Below, in pieces: positions 7,558-12,785 of a DNA stretch of 12,785 nt. Origin of the DNA: Acidimicrobiaceae bacterium (GTDB taxonomy: Bacteria > Actinomycetota > Acidimicrobiia > Acidimicrobiales > UBA8592); assembly GCA_002724825.1 (NCBI GenBank), contig PBPU01000032.1:62434-75218 (forward strand), read 5' to 3'. Within the stretch, counting starts at the first letter, position 1, and each line of letters begins with the position of its first letter. A program made the translations under genes and the position numbers. The notes under the pieces are model-generated. The model was given only the letters and a program-made list of their open reading frames with translations. It was not told where the DNA came from and did not search any database.

Positions 7558-8568
7558 ATGAGTACAGACTTTATAGAACTACAAAAAAAGAATAAGAGAA
7601 CTACACGATGGCTTCTGCTGGCAAGCTTTCTTCTAGTTTTCGTCGTTTCATTTGTTGCAGGCCTCGCATTAACTGGATTTTTGGGTTTCGGAATTTTCGC
7701 TCTTGTAATCTCTGGAGCCATAACATTTTTCCAATATCGCAAATCATCGAGCCTTGCATTGCGGGCAACGGGTGCTATTCCCGCTGACCCCGATGAGTAT
7801 GCGCAGTTGCATAACCTGGTTGAGGAAATGGCTCTTTCATCTGGTCTTCCCAAACCCGATGTCTACATTGTTATAGATCCAGCACCAAATGCTTTTGCTA
7901 CTGGCCGCGACCCTGAGAACGCCGCTGTTGCGGCAACTACGGGGCTGTTAGAAAAGTTAGATAGAAATGAACTGCAAGGCGTCATAGCACATGAAATGGC
8001 ACATATTAGAAATTACGACATTCGTGTTATGACCGTTGCTGCGGCGACTGCTGGGGCCGTAGCGATTATGGCTGACTTATTTTGGCGAATAGCATTCTTT
8101 GGAGGCATGGGAAGTAGAAACCGAAGTAGTAGCAATCGAGGAGGCGGGCCTCAAGCAATTATCGTTCTTGTCGCTTTTCTATTCGTTACGGTACTGGCTC
8201 CACTTGCGGCAGCTCTTCTTAAAGCAGCTGTGAGTCGAAGCAGGGAGGAGCTAGCTGATGCAACAGCAGTAGAATTAACACGAAATCCTTCCGGAATACG
8301 GATGGCTTTAGAGAAACTCGATCGTGATGTAACAGTTGTTCGTAAAACATCGCATGCGACTAGCCATTTGTGGATTGAATCTCCGGATGACCACGTGAAA
8401 GGGCATCGAGGGAAAAGAATGAACGATATGTTCAATACCCATCCTCCTCTTTCAGAGCGAATTAACCTTCTTCGAAAAATGGAGGGACTGCCCCCATACG
8501 TCAGTAGTCAAGAAAGTGGCCGGGACTCTCAGAACCCTGGGCCACCTCCCCGTCGGAGGAAGCGATAA
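7558..8568 (+). CDS. htpX: HtpX-like M48 membrane zinc metalloprotease
   Basis: A membrane-anchored zinc protease of the M48B family, which in other bacteria degrades misfolded or damaged membrane proteins. It has 336 residues. Two N-terminal membrane helices lie at about 17-38 and 41-58. The catalytic motif HEMAH gives His145, Glu146 and His149. The third zinc ligand is probably Glu230 in SRSREELADA, with Asp234 conserved. Two further hydrophobic segments lie at about 158-183 and 199-225, separated by a Gly/Ser/Asn/Arg-rich loop. FNTHPPLSERI near the C-terminus is the usual HtpX signature. The C-terminus ends in a basic, proline-rich tail (PGPPPRRRKR), probably cytoplasmic. The gene starts 39 bases from the divergent nucleoside hydrolase and runs into the SDR gene with two bases between stop and start. 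I am sure of the family; whether it is stress-induced here cannot be seen. Confidence 0.93.
   Translation: MSTDFIELQKKNKRTTRWLLLASFLLVFVVSFVAGLALTGFLGFGIFALVISGAITFFQYRKSSSLALRATGAIPADPDEYAQLHNLVEEMALSSGLPKPDVYIVIDPAPNAFATGRDPENAAVAATTGLLEKLDRNELQGVIAHEMAHIRNYDIRVMTVAAATAGAVAIMADLFWRIAFFGGMGSRNRSSSNRGGGPQAIIVLVAFLFVTVLAPLAAALLKAAVSRSREELADATAVELTRNPSGIRMALEKLDRDVTVVRKTSHATSHLWIESPDDHVKGHRGKRMNDMFNTHPPLSERINLLRKMEGLPPYVSSQESGRDSQNPGPPPRRRKR
8555..8560 (+). promoter_or_regulatory. Shine-Dalgarno sequence of the SDR gene, inside htpX
   Basis: GGAGGA lies ten bases before the ATG at 8571 and within the last codons of htpX. This supports translation of the SDR from the htpX transcript and fixes its start codon. 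It contrasts with htpX itself, which has no such site. Confidence 0.75.
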
Positions 8569-8570
8569 GT

Positions 8571-9356
8571 ATGGGCCTACTAGATGGAAGAGTTGCAATA
8601 ATTTCTGGTATCGGACCAGGTATGGGGCGAGATGCCGCACTAGCTTGCAGTAAAGAAGGAGCTAAAGTCGTTCTTGCAGCGCGAACAGCAGCAAAAGTTG
8701 AATCAGTGGCTGATGAAGTTGCACAACTAGGAGGAATTGCTTTAGCTATTCCGACTGATGTTACTGACCTACCAGAAATTGATAATCTAATTTCTTCAAC
8801 TATTTCTGAGTTTGGCCAAATCGATGTTCTTGTGAATAATGCATTTGTCCAGCCACCGTTTGAAACTCTTGAAAAAATGGAACTCGAGTCCTGGTATACA
8901 AGTTTTGAAGTCAACTGCACATCGGCGCTTAAAATGAGTCGGGCTGTTCTGCCTATTATGCGAAAGCAACATCGGGGCTCAATAATTAATGTTTCAACGA
9001 TGTCAATCCGAAACAATAAACCTATGTTCGGTGCGTATGCTGCAGCAAAGTCAGCTATGACATCCATGACGCGAACTATGTCGAAAGAAGTTGGTCCTGA
9101 TGGCATTCGCGTAAATGCCATATGTCCTGGATTTATTTTTGGTGATTCGGTGAAGTGGTATTTAGAAAGCCTTGCGCAGCAAAATGGGACAACTTATCAG
9201 GATGAGTATGACAAGGTAGCTAATGAGATTGCTTTACGCTTTATCCCAGATTCTGAGCAAATTTGCGGCTCAGTTGTTTTTTTCGCCTCAGAACTCTCTG
9301 CAGCTTGTACAGGAACGAGCCTAGATGTCAATGGTGGCCACTTCACAACTTTCTAA
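8571..9356 (+). CDS. Short-chain dehydrogenase/reductase (classical SDR)
   Basis: A 261-residue NAD(P)-dependent oxidoreductase with a Rossmann fold; the substrate is unknown. The cofactor loop reads SGIGPGMGRD at 12-21, a variant of TGxxxGxG. Arg38 at the end of the second strand (VVLAAR) suggests NADP(H) preference. DVT at 63-65 and NNA at 89-91 are conserved structural motifs. The catalytic pair YAAAK gives Tyr156 and Lys160, with the catalytic Ser/Thr in NVSTMS (142-146). VNAICPGFI and the C-terminal GTSLDVNGGH are typical of the classical family. No signal peptide or extra domain. It begins two bases after the htpX stop with a strong Shine-Dalgarno, so it is very probably in the same transcript, though no functional link to HtpX is known to me. 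It ends two bases from the convergent dioxygenase gene. Confidence 0.93.
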   Translation: MGLLDGRVAIISGIGPGMGRDAALACSKEGAKVVLAARTAAKVESVADEVAQLGGIALAIPTDVTDLPEIDNLISSTISEFGQIDVLVNNAFVQPPFETLEKMELESWYTSFEVNCTSALKMSRAVLPIMRKQHRGSIINVSTMSIRNNKPMFGAYAAAKSAMTSMTRTMSKEVGPDGIRVNAICPGFIFGDSVKWYLESLAQQNGTTYQDEYDKVANEIALRFIPDSEQICGSVVFFASELSAACTGTSLDVNGGHFTTF

Positions 9357-9358
9357 AG

Positions 9359-10150
9359 TTACCTGTCTCTAGAAACAAGTGGGAAAAGAGGGTGGTCGAA
9401 AGGATCTCCTTCACTCATGACCCCCTCCAACTCAGGGAATGGTGGCGAAGTGGGCCCAGGCCTCATGGCATAAACGGCGTCATCCCCTAACCACCTTGCG
9501 GAAAAGGCTCTTCTTCGAGTGGTGCTTCCTCCTGCAGCATGGAGTGTCCGCATATGGAAAAGAAGAACGTCTCCGGGATTCATCTCCCATGATATGATTT
9601 TCGAAGATTGTTTCTCTTCATCAATGTTCGGCAGATCTTCAAAGCCGTCGTATTCATAAGGGGCATGGTCTACGAAGCGACGGGGAGCATACATTGGACC
9701 TTTATGTGAACCGGATATGAATCTCATAGCCGATTCTTGCGAAACGTAATCAAGAGGGACCCACGTAGAGACAAGCTGGTTCCCATCAACACAGTAATAG
9801 GGCTGGTCATGGTGCCATGGAGTCTTCTCACTAGTGTGCGCCTCTTTTACTAGTACGTGTTCATGGAAGAGGCGAATCTGGTTAGATCGAGTCACCTCAC
9901 GGGCCATAGTTGCAAGTGGGGATTCAAAGAGGACTTCTTTATATTCTCTGAACCGCTGCCAGTTACAGTAGTCGTCCCAGAACTCTCCTTCATCGTCAGG
10001 CTTGGTGTAATCGCATGACCAGGGCCCTCTATCCAGTTTGTTTCTTTCTATTCCTTTAGCTAGAAGATCCAACCAACGTATATTGAGGGCATTTTTAACA
10101 AGGATCACGCCTTCTAGCTGGAATTGGGAGATTTCATTTTCTGTGAGCAT
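9359..10150 (-). CDS. Phytanoyl-CoA dioxygenase (PhyH)-family Fe(II)/2-oxoglutarate oxygenase
   Basis: A predicted non-haem iron, 2-oxoglutarate-dependent oxygenase of 263 residues. The facial triad is clear: His113-X-Asp115 in TPWHHDQPYY and the distal His204 in FHMRTLHAAGGS. The arginines at 212-214 after the distal histidine are candidates for binding the 2-oxoglutarate carboxylate. VSTWVPLDYVSQESAMRFISGSHKG between them is the family-typical core of the double-stranded beta-helix. The substrate is not predictable: this family includes hydroxylases of fatty acyl-CoA, ectoine, secondary metabolites and phosphonates. It has no signal peptide. It follows the histidine phosphatase by 38 bases, but TAAGAT six bases before its ATG suggests it can also be transcribed on its own without a leader. 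A MaoC hydratase upstream in the same run of genes would be compatible with lipid metabolism, but that is weak inference. Confidence 0.9.
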   Translation of the reverse strand: MLTENEISQFQLEGVILVKNALNIRWLDLLAKGIERNKLDRGPWSCDYTKPDDEGEFWDDYCNWQRFREYKEVLFESPLATMAREVTRSNQIRLFHEHVLVKEAHTSEKTPWHHDQPYYCVDGNQLVSTWVPLDYVSQESAMRFISGSHKGPMYAPRRFVDHAPYEYDGFEDLPNIDEEKQSSKIISWEMNPGDVLLFHMRTLHAAGGSTTRRRAFSARWLGDDAVYAMRPGPTSPPFPELEGVMSEGDPFDHPLFPLVSRDR

Positions 10151-10156
10151 ACCTCT

Positions 10157-10162
10157 ATCTTA
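10157..10162 (-). promoter_or_regulatory. Predicted -10 element of the PhyH-family gene (leaderless)
   Basis: On the minus strand TAAGAT lies six bases (AGAGGT) before the ATG at 10150. It fits TANNNT at leaderless spacing. No convincing -35 is visible. AGAGG is too close to the ATG to be a normal ribosome site. Confidence 0.4.
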
Positions 10163-10188
10163 GATTTTCGCTTCGACTACCCGCCCTA

Positions 10189-10857
10189 TCATTCTGAATT
10201 AGTAGCAAACGGAAGTCCAGCTAAATGGGCGTGGTCGTTATATCGGATTAACGTCCAACGCCCTCGTTTATCTCCGCGATCATCAACTGCAAACTCGGTT
10301 AATGAGGTATTAAGCGTCCAGAGATCAAATTGCCCTCTTCGAGGAAAGTCAAGCAGTTGACGAATTGCTACGTCAATAACTCCTCCATGGCAAACAATGA
10401 TTATGGTTTCGCCAACATGCCTAGCAATAACTGCTTCTAGAGCTTCAGATACGCGGAAATGAAACCCAGATAAACTTTCAGCTCCTGGAGCAAATGGGGT
10501 GTGGGGGCGTCCGTAGTAATCGTTACTTCCAAACAGTTCTTCAAGTTCGTCATAGGGTTTCCCGTCTGCTTCTCCTGGACGATGTTCAACAAGTTCTTTC
10601 TCGGTCAGCAGTTCTTTTACGTTCAGGACTGGCTGAATAATTTCGGCTGTCTCAATTGCTCTTGGCATAGTACTGGCATATAGCCAGTCAACCTTAATGG
10701 CCTCTTTTTCAAGTCGGTTGCGAAGAGCGCTTGCTTGCTCTCTTCCAAGGTTGCTTAATCCTGTGCAGCTCTTCTCTCCACCAAGAATTCTTTCTACAGT
10801 GACGTTCGATTCGCCATGACGAATAAGGATAAGCCGAGTTTTGCCTTCATGTGCCAT
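10189..10857 (-). CDS. Histidine phosphatase family protein (phosphoglycerate-mutase-like)
   Basis: A 222-residue member of the histidine phosphatase superfamily, branch 1. The N-terminal LILIRHGESN gives Arg13 and the phosphorylated His14; Arg66 (MPRAIETA) and the second catalytic histidine His157 in VCHGG complete the pocket. The probable acid/base glutamate lies in the TEKELVEHRPGEADG region (87-95). The family includes phosphoglycerate mutases and many phosphatases (alpha-ribazole phosphate, sugar phosphates, nucleotides); at this length and without the GpmA-specific segments, a broad or small-molecule phosphatase is more likely than the glycolytic enzyme. No signal peptide. It lies 55 bases downstream of the methionine aminopeptidase on the same strand. 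That gap contains TTGTAC, 18 bases, TTACAT, and then six bases to the ATG, a possible promoter of its own. AGGAAG abuts the ATG, too near to act as an ordinary ribosome site. Confidence 0.9.
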   Translation of the reverse strand: MAHEGKTRLILIRHGESNVTVERILGGEKSCTGLSNLGREQASALRNRLEKEAIKVDWLYASTMPRAIETAEIIQPVLNVKELLTEKELVEHRPGEADGKPYDELEELFGSNDYYGRPHTPFAPGAESLSGFHFRVSEALEAVIARHVGETIIIVCHGGVIDVAIRQLLDFPRRGQFDLWTLNTSLTEFAVDDRGDKRGRWTLIRYNDHAHLAGLPFATNSE

Positions 10858-10863
10858 CTTCCT

Positions 10864-10893
10864 ATGTAAGCCTCTGGTCCACTATTTGTACAA
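10864..10893 (-). promoter_or_regulatory. Possible promoter of the histidine phosphatase gene
   Basis: On the minus strand TTGTAC (plus-strand 10888-10893) is followed after 18 bases by TTACAT (plus-strand 10864-10869), which ends six bases before the ATG at 10857. TTACAT does not fit TANNNT exactly, so this is weaker than the other candidates. Confidence 0.3.
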
Positions 10894-10912
10894 CCTGTAG
10901 AATGAGGTTCAT

Positions 10913-11842
10913 CTAGCGCCCAGCGAAGAATTCTGCTGGAATAATCCCCGAGGAAGTCTGAGTAAGAACTTCAAATCCATCATCAGTGACGACCAATGTA
11001 TGCTCAAACTGTGCTGACCTTCGGCCATCTGAAGTAACTACTGTCCACGTATCATCCCACATCTGCAAAGAATGCCCTCCAAGATTTAACATGGGTTCTA
11101 TCGTGAAACTCATTCCGGTGAGAAGCTCGGTGGTTGCTCGACGATCAAAATAATGTGGTATCGCAAGTGAACTATGAAACTCTGGACCTACACCATGACC
11201 GATAAATTCTCTCACAACGCTCAACTGATTTGAATGAGCATACTTCTCTATCGCTTGACCTATGTCACAAACCTGTGAACCATTTCGAACAGTTTCCATA
11301 CCCTTATACAGGGCTTCTCTGGTCGTATCTACCAAGCTGCGACTATGGTCATCGACGTCACCTACTAAAAAAGTTACGGAGGTGTCGCCATGAACTCCCT
11401 CGTAGTACACCGTTACATCGATGTTGACGATATCTCCATCTTGCAGTTGTCGGCTATCCGGGATTCCATGACAAACCACCTCATTCACTGATGTGCATAC
11501 CGATTTCGGAAACCCGCGATAATTTAGAGGACTCGGGTATGCCCCCTTTCGAACTATCTCATCATGAGCTATGTGATCAAGTTTGTCGGTTGAAATTCCA
11601 GGTGTTACTTTTTCACCTACATAAAGAAGGACTTCAGCAGCGATTGCCCCAGCTTTCCGCATGGACTCGATTTCATTCTCAGTCCTAATTAGTGGTAGGA
11701 CAGATGGACCTGGATCGCCTGTTTGAGCATACGGGGGTCGTAGTATGCCACTCGGAACATCCCGCTTGGGGCTTACTAATCCTTGTCGAACTGGCGGGAG
11801 GGAAGCTGGAACTTTCGGTGTCTTCGTCTTTCGTTTGGCCAT
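10913..11842 (-). CDS. map: Methionine aminopeptidase type I with N-terminal linker (MetAP1c-like)
   Basis: Removes the initiator methionine from nascent proteins at the ribosome. It has 309 residues, against about 264 for E. coli MetAP. The dinuclear metal site is complete: Asp142, Asp153, His216, Glu249 and Glu280, with His125 (VCHGIPDS) as the conserved substrate contact. The extra N-terminal part of roughly 50 residues begins with a basic run (MAKRKTKTPK) and continues with proline-rich PASLPPVRQGLVSP and GILRPPYAQTG. This resembles the extension of mycobacterial MetAP1c, whose proline-rich linker has been likened to SH3-binding segments and proposed to contact the ribosome; the 12-residue basic start is additional. 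The ATG is 41 bases after the MaoC stop. TAGCCT lies seven bases before the ATG, a possible leaderless -10. In transcription order the gene lies between the MaoC hydratase and the phosphatase. Confidence 0.95.
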   Translation of the reverse strand: MAKRKTKTPKVPASLPPVRQGLVSPKRDVPSGILRPPYAQTGDPGPSVLPLIRTENEIESMRKAGAIAAEVLLYVGEKVTPGISTDKLDHIAHDEIVRKGAYPSPLNYRGFPKSVCTSVNEVVCHGIPDSRQLQDGDIVNIDVTVYYEGVHGDTSVTFLVGDVDDHSRSLVDTTREALYKGMETVRNGSQVCDIGQAIEKYAHSNQLSVVREFIGHGVGPEFHSSLAIPHYFDRRATTELLTGMSFTIEPMLNLGGHSLQMWDDTWTVVTSDGRRSAQFEHTLVVTDDGFEVLTQTSSGIIPAEFFAGR

Positions 11843-11883
11843 ACGTATAAGGCTACCTTATTAAATAAATCTATTGAAGGGTG

Positions 11884-12339
11884 TCAGTTGATGAATCTGC
11901 TAATACTTTCAACAATGCATGCAGGTTTCGGACTACCTTCAACCTCGACTGTTATGATCACAATAACCTGGACTCCATCAGCGAGTTCAGTGACTTCACC
12001 TATCTTTCCTTTCGCTCTGACTAGAGAACCCACAGGAACAGGACTTGGAAAGCGAACTTTATTGACTCCATAGTTCACGCCCATTGAAATGTTAGTGACT
12101 TGAAGTAGCTCAGGTAGAAACTGATTTGTAAGCGAAAGAGTTAGATACCCGTGTGCAATAGTTTTACCGAATGGACCGTCTTTCGCTTTATCGGGCTTTG
12201 TGTGTATCCATTGATGGTCTCCCGTAGCTTCCGCAAAAAGATCTATACGCTCCTGAGTGATTTCTATCCATCCTGTACAGCCGAGGTCAGTTCCTTCTGC
12301 ACTGATAAGGTCTTTCGGGGTGTCGTAAATCATCGTCAT
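11884..12339 (-). CDS. MaoC-like (R)-specific enoyl-CoA hydratase (HtdZ-like)
   Basis: A single hot-dog domain protein predicted to hydrate trans-2-enoyl-CoA to (R)-3-hydroxyacyl-CoA. It is very like M. tuberculosis HtdZ (Rv0130, 151 residues as I recall): both share ATGDHQWIH, the GPFG-TIAHG run, NYG-NKVRFP-PVPVGS and the VEVEGS-KPAC ending. The hydratase-2 catalytic pair is Asp41 and His46 within GDHQWIH. The longest frame begins at TTG 12369; I prefer ATG 12339 (151 residues) because the homologous protein starts there and because TAATGT lies seven bases upstream. ATG 12333 is also possible. No Shine-Dalgarno is visible. The physiological role in this organism could be fatty-acid breakdown or supply of (R)-hydroxyacyl-CoA; the neighbours do not decide. 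It is the first gene of the minus-strand run and is divergent from the cation transporter. Confidence 0.92.
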   Translation of the reverse strand: MTMIYDTPKDLISAEGTDLGCTGWIEITQERIDLFAEATGDHQWIHTKPDKAKDGPFGKTIAHGYLTLSLTNQFLPELLQVTNISMGVNYGVNKVRFPSPVPVGSLVRAKGKIGEVTELADGVQVIVIITVEVEGSPKPACIVESISRFIN

Positions 12340-12346
12340 AAGAGGG

Positions 12347-12352
12347 ACATTA
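12347..12352 (-). promoter_or_regulatory. Predicted -10 element of the MaoC gene (leaderless)
   Basis: On the minus strand TAATGT lies seven bases (CCCTCTT) before ATG 12339. The same hexamer occurs before htpX. It supports ATG 12339 over the upstream TTG, which would place the element inside the gene. The -35 is weak. Confidence 0.45.
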
Positions 12353-12398
12353 GCCGAATAGACTCTCAAGAAGGGAATTCTTAACTACTTGATGATGC

Positions 12399-12404
12399 AG
12401 GAGG
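12399..12404 (+). promoter_or_regulatory. Shine-Dalgarno sequence of the cation transporter gene
   Basis: AGGAGG lies seven bases before the ATG at 12412, the consensus sequence at standard spacing. It fixes the start of the partial gene and implies a transcript with a leader, unlike the divergent MaoC gene. Confidence 0.85.
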
Positions 12405-12411
12405 AAAACTA

Positions 12412-12785
12412 ATGGCCGCAACTGGTGGGACTAGAACGATTGTTACCGCCCTCATTGCTAACTTTACGATCTCGATAGCTAAATTTTTTGGTTTCGTGAT
12501 CACAAGTTCTTCTGCGATGCTTGCTGAGGCAGTTCATAGCCTTGCTGATACTAGCAACCAAGCCCTTCTCCTTTTAGGGAAAAAGCGCTCTAAGAAATCA
12601 CCTTCAGCCGAACGGCCATTCGGATTCGGACGGGAACGATTTTTTTGGGCATTCGTTGTCTCAATTGTTTTGTTTTCGCTGGGTTCAATGTACGCCGTCT
12701 ATGAAGGCATTGAAAAGATCCGCCACCCTCATGAAATTGAATCTTTGTGGTGGGCGTTAGCAATACTTCTGTTCGCAATGGTCAT
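12412..12785 (+). CDS. Cation diffusion facilitator family transporter, 3'-truncated by window edge
   Basis: The first 124 codons of a membrane transporter that probably exports divalent metal ions such as zinc in exchange for protons. The frame is open to the window end, so the remaining helices and any C-terminal domain are not visible. The N-terminus (IVTALIANFTISIAKFFGFVI) is the first helix. The second has SAMLAEAVHSLADTSNQALLLLG, in which His42 and Asp46 form the HxxxD half of the transport metal site, a pattern associated with zinc. A basic loop (KKRSKKSPSAERPFGFGRERF) follows, then further helices at roughly 80-105 and from 111 on. The PFGFGRERFFWAF and YEGIEKIRHPHE segments resemble the SLC30A9-like CDF branch. 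A perfect ribosome-binding site precedes the ATG. The gene is divergent from the MaoC hydratase, with 72 bases between the two starts. Confidence 0.9.
   Translation, partial: MAATGGTRTIVTALIANFTISIAKFFGFVITSSSAMLAEAVHSLADTSNQALLLLGKKRSKKSPSAERPFGFGRERFFWAFVVSIVLFSLGSMYAVYEGIEKIRHPHEIESLWWALAILLFAMV

Noticed and set aside
8501..9121. Open frame of 206 codons on the minus strand opposite the SDR
   Set aside because: It is a shadow of the SDR reading frame; it has no recognisable motif and crosses the htpX-SDR junction.
9347..9360. AACTTT-CT-AAAGTT inverted repeat as a bidirectional terminator
   Set aside because: The stem is short and AT-rich with almost no loop, so it is unlikely to terminate by itself; I mention it only in the convergent-junction finding.
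12340..12369. TTG start that would lengthen the MaoC protein by 10 residues
   Set aside because: The extra residues are not part of the related mycobacterial protein as I know it, and the -10-like TAATGT would fall inside the gene.

Overview
The window reads as a gene-dense stretch of bacterial chromosome, most likely from an actinobacterium with unusually modest G+C (roughly 40-45 % by eye). Support for Actinobacteria comes from the ParC/ParE sequence style, a MetAP1c-like methionine aminopeptidase with a proline-rich N-terminal linker, a MaoC hydratase closely resembling mycobacterial HtdZ (Rv0130), and start regions that look leaderless (TANNNT six or seven bases before the start codon). 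Low G+C and very short gaps would fit a streamlined aquatic lineage, for example an acidimicrobial one, but that placement is inference.

Layout: (1) 1-4273, plus strand: topoisomerase IV subunits, parC (5' end outside the window) followed by parE. (2) 4284-4715, minus: a small four-helix membrane protein. (3) 4866-6575, plus: a stand-alone RecB/Cas4-like nuclease with an Fe-S cysteine set, then the 8-oxoguanine glycosylase Fpg. (4) 6580-7518, minus: a nucleoside hydrolase. (5) 7558-9356, plus: the membrane protease HtpX and a short-chain dehydrogenase, two bases apart. (6) 9359-12339, minus: MaoC-family hydratase, methionine aminopeptidase, histidine phosphatase and a phytanoyl-CoA-dioxygenase-like enzyme, in transcription order. 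(7) 12412-12785, plus: the start of a cation diffusion facilitator (3' end outside the window).

Working together: parC-parE form one enzyme. The RecB-like nuclease and Fpg are both DNA-maintenance proteins and may share a transcript. HtpX and the SDR are almost certainly co-transcribed. The four minus-strand genes lie head to tail with short gaps, but their functions do not form an obvious single pathway, and each may have its own promoter.

No gene-free stretch exceeds 300 bases; the largest gap is 150 bases (4716-4865). I see no tRNA, rRNA, CRISPR array, insertion sequence or prophage. I did not find a convincing undescribed multi-gene system. The most interesting signals are the leaderless-promoter pattern, the overlapping divergent promoters at 7519-7557, the tight convergent gene ends, and the unusual quinolone-pocket residue and CTD of ParC.
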